64,000 bases of DNA, taken from the NCBI GenBank assembly GCA_018398805.1, contig JAGFBZ010000258.1, forward strand, positions 3,522,501 through 3,586,500, read 5' to 3'. Below are positions 39,301 through 50,895 of this stretch, in pieces. Source of the DNA: Hirundichthys speculiger. Lineage: Eukaryota; Chordata; Actinopteri; Beloniformes; Exocoetidae. How positions within the stretch are numbered: the first letter of the stretch is position 1; every line of letters starts with the position of its first letter. Position numbers and translations under genes: made by a program. The notes beneath the pieces are model-generated. The model saw only the letters and a list, made by a program, of their open reading frames with translations. It was not told the DNA's origin and did not search any database.

Positions 39301-42300
39301 TCGTATTCCTCTTTAAGCTTATTCACTTTAACATAGCACTGCTGTGGAGTCTTGTAAAATCCCACCAAAGCTAGTTCATTGCTGAGGTATGTGAAAATGT
39401 GACTGTTGGCCTCCGAGATGAGAAGCTGCTTCTGGATGTTTGGTTGTGCCCACAGAGTTACGAGCACTTGAACTTCATCAGGAAGCCAGTAGGTTTCATC
39501 TGCATAAGTGTCTGAAAATATAAAGACAGGGAGAATGAGTTTAAGAGGGAAAAAAAACAAAACAAAACAAAACATTAATGCAGACTAGATATTAATGCCT
39601 AGCTGTTCACTTCATGGCAAACCTTTTTAAACCACTCTAATTGATAGAAATTCCCCGCCTGACTTCCGGTTGGAAGACCATCACGATGGGACAGCTCCAG
39701 GTTGAAGCAGAGTGATTTCACATTTTATGGAAAAGTGATACAGAAAACCAGTTAACTCAGAGACCCAATCCACAAATTGAAAGGGAACAGCCCAGCTTGA
39801 TGAATCTACCCTATTTAATGATACCCGATGTAAAACAGTATCCTATATACAAATATCAAAACTTTAACAGCTGCTAGGCCTTGTTATTCAGCAATAAATA
39901 AGCATAAGGTTTACTGTTATTACTGTAAAAGGTTACAGTAATAATTCTCCAATATGAATTTAACAGTTTTTTTTCTTTTAATTTAATTTCTACTTACCAT
40001 CAGTGTCCACATCCAGCACAACTGACTGAGAGCATTCTGCTGACGAAGATTCTCCCATTTCTGAACATCTGGATGCTGCAGGCTGGGAACTGAGGACTTC
40101 ATCCATAATCTCAAACCATGCAGTCCTGCTGACACCCATGTGTTGATTGTTCTTGATTCTCCTGTAGTCCTGCTTCAGTTTTTTGATTTTCTCCTTGCAC
40201 TTCTGTGGTGTTTTGTTAAATCCAAGCGTTGCCAGTTTGGCACTCAGGCAATTATAGACAACATTGTTTCTCACATTGCGGCGGAGCTCTTGCTGAATGG
40301 CTGGATTTGCCCAATGAGCCAACAATGCATGGACCTCCTTTTTGGACCAGCTACATGTATGTTCATCTGTCAAAGAATAAGAGGACGACAGTAGATGACA
40401 TCCATAAAAAAGAAACTTCCTGGAGGTGATGCTTTGACCACTGGCTGGTGTTTATTTCTGCCCCCATGAACCTCAGACGTGTACAGACAACACATTAATA
40501 TCAGTGTATCATTCGTTCATTTTATATCCGATTTAGAATCCAAAATCGTTAAATGAATAATGACGTGTTATTTCATTACTCGTTTACAAATCAAAAATCG
40601 AAAGACAAATAATGGGCTATTTTTCGCTGTTTTCGATTTTGTTCCTAAAGTAAAAAATAGAATGAGAAAATGGGATTACAGGACTGAATTTGTTTTTAAT
40701 ATTTGATTGGTCTGGTTTACGTGACCTACAGCCCACCGAAACCTTAAATCACAACTGTGATAAACATACAGGACAAGGAACCATGAGCCGATATTAATGT
40801 AAGGGCACAACAAATAAGGTGACACAAATCGAGGATTTAAAACACATTTGTTAAATTTCAATGAACTCTCACGGCTCACCTGCAGTACCACGACAGCCCA
40901 CCAGAGGGCCGCGGCCCACACTTTGAGCATCACTGCTCTACAGTATATTAAAAATATGAGGAAAAACTTGCTGCCAAATGGTCTTTATTTTAAGACAAAA
41001 ACAGGTACTTCAGGTGCAAATGTTTTTTACCCCCCATTTCAATATTTCAACCCCCCCCCAGAAGTCGGGACGCTCCTCTGGCTCTGTGCGACTGCAGCTT
41101 CATCTTCCTGCTTGTTTTAAACGTTTGATGACGCAATTGTTAGCATGACAGAAGCGAGGTGGCAGTGGCAAAGTTTGTCACTGCTCCTTCTATGTTTAAT
41201 GGTATGTGGCATAAAATTTGACAGCCCATGGGAAAGCTTTCAAAGTCAAGATCTGATAATCTAAACTGTCATATGAGCCATCATATGACACCATACACGC
41301 CACATTACCCACGCACAACACGCAGAAAACTTGATCACCTTACCATCACCCCAACTATCATAATCACAACTCACTGTCTGCCAAATTTGGCTAAATGTGG
41401 CTCCCTCACACTTTATCTTCCTCTTCAAATTTAAGTTGAAGGATCTTCATTTCAGATAAGATCAGATCAGGGGAGATTTGCATTCCAAGCATGACAGGAG
41501 AGCAGGAAGCAGTATATCACTCCACAGGGTGACTACTATCATTTCGATAAAAACCAAATTTAAACTGGTCATTGTTTCTGCTTTTTACTTTCTTTATATA
41601 GACAGACACATTTTGTACTTACATTTTCTCCTCCTCAAATGGCTAGGTGACAACAAGAGTGGTGTTTGAGCTTCAGTGGAGGCCATTGTGTTGCTTGTAG
41701 AAGGAGCATCACAGTCTACTATATTAATTAAGTAGAAATCTGATTCTCTTTGGTTATTGGTGGGACCAAGTGTAGGGTCAGACATGGTGTCGGTTTCAAT
41801 CATGTTTGTTGTAATGGATGAATCTGCAAGAAAAGTAAACATTGCTTGGCTTTACTTATTCAGTTATTTAAGGGTATTGTTCTTGAAAACTTACCTGAAA
41901 TATTGGCTGCGGTTACATGATGTTTTTTAATTCGGAATTAAAATTAGGAATTAAATAATTCCGAATTAAACTATTTTCCTTCGAGTTTACGTGGAAATAG
42001 TAATTCCAAATTAAAGTTTACATGGAAAACATGTTAGTTCAGCTTTATCCAATTCCGCTTTAGGTCTGGGGGTTGGGAAGGGTTCTGATTGGATAGGGTG
42101 GGCGGACGTCTTTACATCTACCGGAAGAAAACAAACTTAGCTAACTGGTTAGCAACAACATTCCACTTATTTTTGACCTGGGTGGCGTCTCTATCTGCGA
42201 AACCTCCTTCATTTAACCTGGCCGCTTTGAAAAGCTCACAATTTTTATGTTTCCTGCCATCTGTTCTTTTAATTATTTCCAGTTCCTCCAAGCTATTTAT

Positions 42301-45300
42301 TAAATAAATCGTCTCTGCTCTTGAACACCGTTTACTGCGTGCTGTCGGAATATAAGCGTCATCGCGACAGACGGGCAAGAGAACGAGCATGCGCAGAAAG
42401 ACGGGAATTAATTTAAAGAGGAATGAGTGTATACATGACCGCGGAATTACTTAATGCGGAATTAAAATGGGAATAAACCAGCCACTTACTTCGGAATTAA
42501 GTTAATTCGGAATTGACATTTTCATATGGAATTAAGTGTTTACATGGTAACTTTTATTCGGCTTTAACTTTAATTCTGAATTAAAGAGGAATTAAACTTC
42601 CCATGTAAATGCACTCATTATGAATTAAAATAATTACAGTACATTTCCACTTACCATCAGTGTCCACATCCAGCACAACTGACTGAGTGCATTCTCCTGA
42701 GGAGGACTCTGCCGTTTCTAAATGTCTGGATGCTGCAGGCTGGGAACTGAGAACCTCATCAATAATCTCAAACCACGCGGTCCTGCTCACACCGACTTGT
42801 TGGCTGTTCTTGATTCTCCTGTAGTCCTGCTTCAGTTTTTTGATTTTCTCCTTGCACTTCTGTGGTGTTTTATCAAATCCAAGTGATGCCAGTTTGGTAC
42901 TCAGGCAATTGTAAACAACATTATTTCTCACATTGCGGGTCAGCTCTTGCTGAATGGCTGGATTTGCCCAATGAGCCAACAATGCGTGGACCTCTTTATT
43001 GGACCAGCTACATGTGGGCTTATCTGTGAAAACAAAAGAGGACAGTCAAGTCATGACAGAATTTACATACATAAAAATCTGTCTTGACATTAAAAACTGT
43101 AGTGAGTATATGTTAAAATTTGTTTGTATTTTTTTTACATCTTTTTTTAGTGATGGGGTAAAACTCAAAAGCCAAGTTCATATAGAGAGCAACGCAGTGC
43201 TCTGTAAGGTGTCATCAGAAGTTCCCAGCATACACCAGTAAAAAGCAGAAACTGCAGTACATGGTACCATTCCTCTTTGAAAATAGGAAGGAAGTACAAA
43301 GTCTGGTGCAAATCAACTCAACCTCAGTCTGAATGTAAGGAAAACCAAGGAAATTAAACCCGCCTCAGCAACAACCAAGAGAAAGAGTGTGTCACAGGCT
43401 TCAAATATTTGGTACTGATGGTGAATGAAGGACTGTCCAGGCACACCAACACAACCTCTAACATCAACAAGACCAAAGAGTGCCTCTGAGGAAGAAGACC
43501 CTGTCACCGAAACTGAATGTGAACTTTGTGCCAAATGTTCAAAGTGTACTGATGACATACTCTGCGGAAATGTAGTTTTTCGACCGTACAAACGGCACAG
43601 GAAATCATCTGAGTCCCACTGCCATACATGATCACCACTGTTATGTCCCGCTGCCTGCAACAAGCACACCAGATCACTGCAGACTCAAACTCAAACTTTG
43701 TTTGAATGGTAATTTTTTTTATACAACTATTGCAAAACAAAGTGCTTTAAAGAATTAAAACAAAAGCAACAGCCCAGACCCACAGAGGACTGTTCAGATC
43801 CAGCCCGTCATCTCTTCCAATGGCTACCAAGAGTAAAAAGATTTATCTATTTGAGCAAAGACCAGTAGGTTGACAAACAGCTTCTTCCTCCAGGCCACAA
43901 GACTCCTCATGACGCCAGATTAAATCTTATCAATATTTCTTGAATACATTTATTCATTTTAAGTGCTTTATGGAGCTGCTCTGTTGTCTCATTCTTTTAA
44001 TAAATATGACAATAAAGTACTTTGAGTCTTAATTTAAATTTGACCGGCGTTACATTTAAAGAAGTCAGAATCAAAAAAGCAGACTTTACTCCAACTCTTT
44101 ACTAAGAAAAAGAAATGAGAAAGAAAACATGCCGCATTTTGACTGTCTGACCGTGAACAAAGAGCCTTGCATGATGTTTGTATACATTCTATAGTACACG
44201 TGTCCCTTAAAAAGACCATATACACATATACATTGCCTTGCTACACTGTAGTGCCTTTGAAGAGACTGTTGTCTAAACTTTCATATTAAAACACACCGTC
44301 TTCTGGACTGAGGTAACCCTGTTCATAAGGTTTTGTTTTTGCCCGTATCTGATTTTTTTCACAGCTGTCTTAACAGCTCAAATGAGCTGAAAAACAGTTT
44401 TTTCACATCAGACCTGGGTCACTTTCCTATGTGGTCCTAAATCAGATATGCATCTTATGTTTTCCAAAGAGGTTTCAGTGCATACCATCAGATCACATTT
44501 CATCTGTCTTTGACATTACTGTTATGAGACCGATGTCACAACTCTGTGTTGACAGGAGCATCTTATTATAATTTCATAATTTGTTCGCTGCCACTGCACA
44601 AAAACTTCAAAGATGAACCATACTGGCTCACTGCTGCTGTATCAACGTTTACTTCTGTACACCCGATGTACTGCGTTTGATGTCACTTCACCTTTCAGCA
44701 CATGCAGCTCACTTCAAAGCAGTAGCCAGTTCACTGGGAGTCTGATATCAGTCACAAAACACACTAATGTGAACAGCAACACACACACAATACAGGTATT
44801 TGAAAAAGAAAAAAAAAAAAAAAAATCTATATTGAGTATTAAGACCTGCTGTGAGAATGTAGCCAGACACATCCAGTTGCAAGTTTCCTGTTCAGAAGGC
44901 ACTACTTAAGTCCTTCTCCAAATGTCCTGTGCACCTTTACCCCTGGTCAATAAAGAGCAATCAGAAACATGGTGTGTATTGATATACTGCTATCTTTGCT
45001 CCTAATAAGGTTGGAACACCTCAAATTTAGAGCCTAACTAACCAGACCAAAGGATCTGACCACTCAAAGGATCATCGTTGATGACGCGACTGTTATCATT
45101 CATTCTCTCCAAAACGTGCTGCTTGAGCTTATGTTTTATGTCTCAGGGTTCTGTTGAATTCATGAGGCTAAACAAGAGCATTGTTGCGTATATTATTAGC
45201 GGCGGCTCAGCTCGCCTCGGGGCGACGTAGGCCGGATTCCTGTAGCTACGCAAAAACGTCCATCATAGACGCACAACAAATACAACACCATTTGGGACAA

Positions 45301-45739
45301 ATACAGAACGCGAAGTCTAAACGGCGCCAAATAACGAATAGTTATTTAAACTAGATCACAGAAACTTACCGGCAGACTCCACCAGCCTTCCTGGCGGAAA
45401 AGCAGCCGCATCGGCGGCTCCCTCTCTACCTAGGCTCGCCAGTTTGTGGCCGTAGATGGCGTCCATTATATCAAACCACTTCCAGAATTTTTGGTCTACG
45501 CCGCCCCTGGTGTTATGCTCTTTAATTCTGTACTCGAACTTGAGCTTCTTGCATTTATTCCTGCACTGCTCGGCCGTCCGCCGGAAGCCCTCCGCAGCCA
45601 TCCTCTCAGAGACCACTCTGAACACTTTCTCGTTGCGCGCCGCGCCATCAAGTTCCATCTGCACCTTTCTTTCTCCGATGATCCTGAGGAAGGTGTGCAC
45701 CTCCAGGTTCGTCCAGTGATCATGGCTACGCCCTGTCAT
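35447..45739 (-). CDS. Five Myb/SANT-like domains + TINF2_N-like + C2H2 zinc fingers, 13 exons
   Basis: Probable DNA-binding nuclear protein. Exons in transcript order: 45370-45739 (SANT A), 42655-43023 (B), 41623-41823 (linker), 39998-40366 (C), 39161-39511 (D), 38683-39063 (E), then the TINF2_N-like part 38281-38482, 38041-38148, 37782-37874, 37504-37614, 37157-37281, an acidic linker 36512-36742, and fingers 35447-36300. The SANT exons share W-EV--LL--WA, LA--GF-KTP-QC--K and WF-IMDEVL patterns (Myb_DNA-bind_4 type). The next exons read SSLCLLVPTLRLMCAFAWQV, then HYRKVEELVKLVTKLAPELL and EVFPVHYG, as in fish TINF2_N zinc-finger proteins. The last exon has about eight C2H2 units. All SANT exons are phase 1-1. 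Two exons are off by one base; corrected, the CDS is 3765 nt (1254 residues). Exon E can also read on to a stop at 38627, so a SANT-only isoform is possible. Confidence 0.8.
37157..37281 (-). other. TINF2_N last exon with a one-base excess at its acceptor
   Basis: The coding frame LLKWLGTAPSVMEECGRLVL needs the exon to begin at CTG, but the acceptor reads TATAG|ACTG, leaving one extra A. The paralogous exon at 51082-51205 starts AG|CTG and is 124 nt; this one is 125. Without the A both the phase and the length agree. Confidence 0.75.
38281..38482 (-). other. TINF2_N first exon with a one-base frame break
   Basis: In the entry phase it reads SSLCLLVPTLRLMCAFAWQV. The next frame continues NVSHYRKVEELVKLVTKL and APELLT. 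The equivalent exon of the neighbouring gene reads through as LWQVIRQKNVKHFGKVEEFV. This exon is 202 nt; 203 would keep frame and match the spacing. The break is at about 38390-38403, in a TGTGT run, and looks like one missing base. Confidence 0.8.
40860..40940. repeat. DNA-transposon end fragment
   Basis: CCGCGGCCCACACTTTGAGC followed by ATCACTGCTCT is the terminal motif of a common fish hAT-like element (inner form GTGGGTCGCGGCCC). Only one end is evident. It lies in the intron between the linker exon and SANT exon C. Confidence 0.55.
41908..42613 (-). mobile_element. DNA transposon with a Myb/SANT-like gene fragment
   Basis: Both ends carry TGC-x-TTACATG-type inverted termini, and inner repeats TTAATTCGGAATTAA occur several times at each side. 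On the minus strand, 42118-42390 encodes LINSLEELEIIKRTDGRKHK followed by NCELFKAARLNEGGF and QVKNKWN. This is a Myb/SANT-like domain of the type carried by Harbinger-like and related elements. Target duplications are not clear and the superfamily is uncertain. It lies between SANT exon B and the linker exon. Confidence 0.65.
43290..44035 (+). mobile_element. LINE remnant
   Basis: Near the start, frames give LSLNVRKTKEI and then a KYLG-like region followed by NEGLSRHTNTTSNINKTKEC, the order seen near the end of fish non-LTR reverse transcriptases. The downstream part has CAAACAGCTTCTTCCTCCAG, GGCCACAAGACTCCTCATGA and ends GACAATAAAGTACTTTGAGT, a typical tail. Many frames are broken. It is antisense in the first intron of the SANT gene. 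Confidence 0.7.
44040..45360. other. Intron 1 of the SANT/ZNF gene
   Basis: No coding exon or known element was identified. The last 200 bases (45190-45360) are CpG-rich, continuous with the promoter region of the minus-strand gene. Confidence 0.4.
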
Positions 45740-45910
45740 TGCGCTAGGAAAACAAGCAACCTCGAGGTCTTAGTAATCAACAGTGTTATTAGAAAATGGC
45801 GCGTCTTGTGGTTTCTAACCATGTCGCACGGAAGTGACGATCCTTTGTTGACCAATCAACGGATTGCATTGTTTCTAGCTCCACCCCCAATAGTACTACA
45901 GGTTTTGATA
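45740..45910 (-). promoter_or_regulatory. Likely promoter of the SANT/ZNF gene
   Basis: Immediately upstream of the start codon. It contains AAAATGGCG (45793-45801), a YY1-like core often near transcription starts. The same core occurs upstream of the broken copy (47728-47736), and a near match (ATAATGGCG, 55971-55979) upstream of the second TINF2_N gene. The role is inferred from position. Confidence 0.4.
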
Positions 45911-45999
45911 CCCAAACAGTAGAATAATACACGTGCTGGTCTCGTTATTCATAATATCCTTTACAACTTCAAGATGCCATTCTTTACGTATTGCCACAT

Positions 46000-47240
46000 A
46001 AGAAAATAAAGCTTTTACTCAGTTCCTGCAGCGTATAATCTTGTGTCCAATTTTATCTGTTATAGCAAAAATACACTCGTCACAAAATGTAAGGGATACG
46101 TGGCTGAAATAAATTTCCAAACACACGTACAATGCACCATAACCTTTACAGGTGAACTTGAAATGACTGCACATGTTCTCCAACAAGGTGACCAACAGTA
46201 AAAAATCACAAGTGTCTGATTCATGAGTTGACCACTAAATATGCTGGTTCAATGACAATTTGCATTTAAACAGTTCTCTTTATCAAGCCGTTCACGTTTT
46301 GACATCATTTGACCAAGACAACATCCAACAGTCAATCAGGACCAGGGTTGACCACCCCTGATTTACAGGATAAAATACACTCAGGTTTACTTCTGTTGTA
46401 GCCACAATTCGATGTACTGTATGTTCAATCACGCAGTGTCACATGCAGTGGATTTAATGATCTACGCATTCCACGTCATCCAGGGGACTTGTATTAACCC
46501 TATAAGACAACAAAAATCCTACAGTGTGAGCTCAGCTTTAGTTTTAGCAGCTTGAGTCTGAAAATGAGCAATTAAATGAACTGTTCAGATCTATATGGTA
46601 CTGTGACATCACAGATCCAGATCAGAGTAGAACTGTCCAGCTGGCCTCTCTTTTCGTCCATCCAACTGGACCTCATGCAATATTTACTGTTCATCTGATA
46701 GTCGTTAGTCATTTCAAGATGTAGACCTCATTGCTAATGTGAAAAAAACTGGGTGTTATAAACAGAGCTGTACAGATGTGGTTAAAAAGGAGCTGTAATA
46801 CAGTAACTTTAGTATTTTGACTGCAGACAGATATTTAAATTAATACCTCAGGAAACTGTCCTTTTTTTTTTAACCAAAAAAAAAGGACATAATATGTCCC
46901 CTTTAAACCTCGATGATCTGGCTTTGCAGCTTTGCTCCTAAATAGAAAGGTGGGTGGGGATCTGTCATGATGCTCCTATACTTCTGCCAATGTAAATGCC
47001 ATCTTACTAAAAGTTTACAACTTTTTGTGCCACACATCCCAATCACCCTCACTTTTTCTACTTCTCCTCAATTGAATTCAAGCGTAACAGTCACCATTTT
47101 GACACAGCAGGAGAGATTCAGACCAAGACTTCCAAGCAGCATCCCAGGCATAACAAAAGCTCTCTGAGCAGTCTGTGTCACCGTCTTGCCTTTTATATTT
47201 TATTCAAACACTGTCTCAGAACTTCTTTATCACACCTTGT
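46000..47240. other. Intergenic, nothing recognised
   Basis: No gene or named element. A self-complementary A/T tract plus GGACATAATATGTCC occurs at 46860-46902. Confidence 0.45.
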
Positions 47241-47250
47241 GCTCACCTTT

Positions 47251-47736
47251 CTTCCTCCCCACATGGCTGGGTGACAACATGACTGATGTTTCCACTGTAC
47301 TGGAAGTCCCTATGGTGCTTGTAGAAGGAACTTCACCCTACTGTAGATTGATGGAGCAGAAGTCTGGTCCCTGAGAGTTTTCCGTGGGGCGAAGCTTTGG
47401 GAAAGATGAAGTGAAAGTTTTGGGAATTGGTGTTGTAGTGTGTAGACCTAAAAAAGGAAAGAAAAAAAATGGCTAAACGCGCAATTATTATTACGTGCAT
47501 TATGTGCAAGTTGCTGATAAAACACATAAAACGCACCTGTTTCCACATCTGAAATTATGAGCTCCAGTATCTGACGGCTCCAGCGGGTCTGTCCCTCAAT
47601 ATTGAGTCTACAGCGTCGTACCATCTGAAGGCTTTTCCAGCAACTTCACCGCTGTTACACTCCAGTTTAAGTTCACAGCCGCTATAACAGACAGCTGAAG
47701 TGGAGTGTTTTCAATGTTTTTCTTTTCAAAATGGCG
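47251..47736 (-). pseudogene. Broken copy of SANT exon and linker exon
   Basis: On the minus strand, 47541-47720 encodes LKLECNSGEVAGKAFRWYDA followed by VDSILRDRPAGAVRYWSS-stop, resembling the second half of a SANT exon (compare FWKWFDIMDAIYG in exon A). Then, after a donor AACAG|GTGCGT and an acceptor TTTTTTTAG, 47251-47450 reads PTENSQGPDFCSINLQ-stop, matching PTNNQRESDFYLINIV of the linker exon at 41623-41823. The nucleotide match continues past the stop. Both pieces have stops and the N-terminal half of the SANT domain is missing. Confidence 0.7.
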
Positions 47737-47739
47737 CCC

Positions 47740-49178
47740 CGTGTTCTCGTCGCTTGAACGACGTAATTTTATCTGAGCCAGTGGGAAGACGGGGAGCGTT
47801 ATTTCATCGCGTTGCCTGGATATTGTGGTAAAACATCTGACTGTGATGCCCTAAGAAAATGTTTCTGAAAATGAATTTTCAGAATCAGTCAAAAAGAGTT
47901 GGATGGACTGAAAAACCATAGATATTACTTCACTAATACTGATATATATGATTCTACATGGAAGTCTAATGTATCCTTGGGTGATAATGGCATTTATTGT
48001 CATCATTGTTGTCCATGTCTTTTTTTTTCTTCAAAAGTACCTGAGCAACACACATTGACACCCACTTATTTTCCAGGGACACTCCTTGCTGCTGCAGTTT
48101 AACCACATTGTGTCTTGTTGCTCAGATCTGCTCCATGACCTGTGACCTGAAACCATCGTTCCACAACCTCAGCGTTGTAGCATCGGCCCATACCATACCT
48201 AACTTAGCACGGACAGGCTAAGGTAGGTATGGTATGAAAAGAATGAAAACAGTTACTTTACCAATTTCTTTTGTCTTCTTTTTTTTTTTTTTTTTATTAG
48301 TATTTATTAAAAGCCTGAAAAACAAAGAAAATGTCCCAAATATGTACATTACTGACTGGATTAGATACATGGTTGCTCACATCGATAAGTAAACGTGATC
48401 CACTGCAAATTATACATTTGCAAAACTTTAAATTGTTATGATAAACTTGTCAGTGTTTTTTTGTAATAATTCACCATTAAAGAAATAAAATTGTCTAAAA
48501 GATAAGTGAAACAAAAGTAAACAAAAACTAGGTGATCTAAGTTGTACTATTTACAGTTCAGCGTTGCATAAAAAGTAGAGTGGTTAAAGTAGTACTGAAT
48601 CCCTACAATTTCCACAAGTACGCATGAACAAAATGTTTTTTTCTATAGACACTACAGTATTTTATTACACAGCATGAAAATTATCCTACACTCACATGCT
48701 TTGAAATACTTGTACTGTTTATATGATGGTTATGTTACATTTTGGCTATATTAATGTGACCATTTTGATAAACATAATATTCAAGTGATTCTAAATGCAT
48801 CGGTGCCTTTCTAAAGAAATAGACCACCAATACTTAACTTACCAGGAAATAATTACAAATGCTTTGTGATTGTATTTTTCTCAAAAAAAAAACAAAACAA
48901 ACAAAAAAAAACCAACAACTACATCTTTGGGTAACATTATTACCCAAACGTCTTGTCACATATTTGTATTAATATAAAAGAAATAGCACCTAAACCACAT
49001 GATTACCCAATATTGACCACAGGGTAGCAAGTCAGACTGAAAATCATACAGCTGCATGTTCGCTGGGTCTCTTGAGTAGTATCTGTCCAGAGTGACCTAT
49101 TTTAGTATCATAAGTAATAAATATCAACCTTGAAAATACTGAATATGCCCTTTTTTCCCTTCCAAAACACTTCTATGA
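47740..49178 (-). other. Spacer and 3' UTR of the TINF2_N/ZNF gene
   Basis: The part next to 49179 should be the 3' UTR. An antisense AATAAA (48303-48308) followed on the minus strand by an A-run (48279-48298) is a candidate transcript end, giving a 3' UTR of about 880 bases. Nothing else was recognised at 47.8-48.2 kb. Confidence 0.5.
48303..48308 (-). terminator. Candidate polyadenylation signal, TINF2_N/ZNF gene
   Basis: AATAAA on the minus strand, with ACTAAT and a genomic A-run of about 20 bases directly after it. The A-run beside the signal is unusual and could also come from a poly-A insertion. Confidence 0.45.
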
Positions 49179-50895
49179 TTAATAGTCATCACTGCCCTCT
49201 TCTTCTTCATCATACTTCCTCTTGAGGGAGTGCTTCTTGTGCTTCCCCCTGTGCCTCCGTTTAGCAGCAAAATCAGGGTTTGCTTCCCTTGTATGCAACT
49301 GCTCATGTTTCTTAAGAAGGCCGGGGACGGAGAAGCCTTTCCCGCACGTGTCACACGTCCAAGGCTTTTTGCACGTGTGAGTCCTTTTGTGGACAGTCAG
49401 ATGAGATGCCAGCTTGTAGGTTTTTCCACAGACATCACAACTAAAGGGGCGCTCATTAGTGTGCAACCTGATGTGGACCTTCAGATTCCCGACTTGAGTG
49501 AAGGTCTTTTCACATATAGTGCACCTGTAGGGTCTTTCTCTGGTGTGGATCCTCAGGTGCACCCTCAGGCAGTACTTACTGGAGAACTTCTTTTGGCACA
49601 CAGGACATGGGATCTTTGCTTTGGGAATATGGTCTTGCTGGTGCCTCTTCAGGTCAGACAAGTAAACAAAGGTCTTTCCACACTGGGAGCAGAGATATTG
49701 GCGGTCACCGATGTGGTAGCCCATGTGTCTCTTCAACAAGCTGGGGACGAGGAACCTCTTCCCGCAACGCTCGCACATGTGGGGACGATCTCTGGTGTGC
49801 CAGCGCTCGTGGTTCGACAGCTTGAAAGCTGTTGGGAAGGTTTTGTTGCAGTGCTTGCAGGGGAACGTCATCTGGCTCGTGTGACACTCCATGTGCCTTT
49901 TGAAGTATGTGGACTGTGTGAATCCCTTGTTGCAGATGTTACAGTAGTAGGGCTTCTGGCCGCTGTGGGCAAGTATGTGTTTTGTCAAACTCTGCAGTTT
50001 TGTGAAACACTTGCCACACTGGCCACAGGCATAAGGACGTTCTGTGCTGTGAGTTTTCAGGTGGTTGTTGAGGAACCCCTGCGTTCGGAAACTTTTGTTG
50101 CACGCTGTGCACAGGAAAGGCTTCTCGCCTGTATGAATGCGCTCGTGGTCTATCAGCTTTGACTGATACGGGAAGCTTTTGTTGCATACACTACAAGTAA
50201 ATCTGTCACTCAAGTGCCTGAATTGTTTTTTTCTTCTTATGCTTGGCCTGATGTCATCTCCATCACTCAATCTGCCTGGAGGAAGTGGTGGCAAGGCTGG
50301 GAGAGACATGGAGTTAGAGGCGATCCGTGACACCCACTGATGTAATGTGACTCGCTGAGTCTGCGGCTTTTGGCCATCCTTAGTGACCACAGTGCTTGCA
50401 CTCTGTGTCATGGAGGCAGCTTTGATTGGCACCTGAACTACCCGGAAAGGGATTGATTTCAAGGGAACTTGCTGTGGTTGCTGTTTCTCTGCTGGTGGCT
50501 GTGCTCCATCATCACCACTACTTTGAGGGGTTGTGGCAGACTCTTGTTGAGTGGAACTCTTCTCCTGCACATCGTTGCCCCCCTGAGCTGTTTTTGTAAC
50601 ATCCACTTCCTTTTCAGTGCTGCTGGCAGCTGGTTTATGACTTAATGGCCCCTCTTGCTGAAGTCTAACAGCAGGCGCTGCTGGAGAGTCAGAGTCATCT
50701 GAAATACTGCCAATGTCTTCAATGTCACTGAAAGAACCAGTGTTTTTCTCATTGTAAGTAGCCTCCTGTCGCTTTGGAGACTGTTGTCGTGGTGGTGGCG
50801 GCGGTGGTGGGGTGGTGGCGGCGGGGGTTCCACTGGTTTGGGCAGGAAGGCAAGAGAAGAGAGGACACAGTCGCCCACCGAAGTAGAGACGGTGG
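49179..50895 (-). CDS. Zinc-finger exon of the TINF2_N gene, with a frame break near its start
   Basis: Holds all eleven fingers, each C-x2-C-x12-H-x3-H. Entering in phase from exon 6 it reads TVSTSVGDCVLSSLAFLPK, then VEPPPPPP, and dies. The finger frame begins in the Pro codons (PPPPPPRQQSPKRQ). One missing base within the C-rich run (about 50790-50830) would join them; exon length 1717 against 1718 agrees. The finger frame is open upstream of the acceptor, which could mislead gene finders. Confidence 0.75.

Noticed and set aside
49230..50162. 310-codon plus-strand frame
   Set aside because: It is antisense to the C2H2 exon. Finger repeats commonly leave the opposite strand open.
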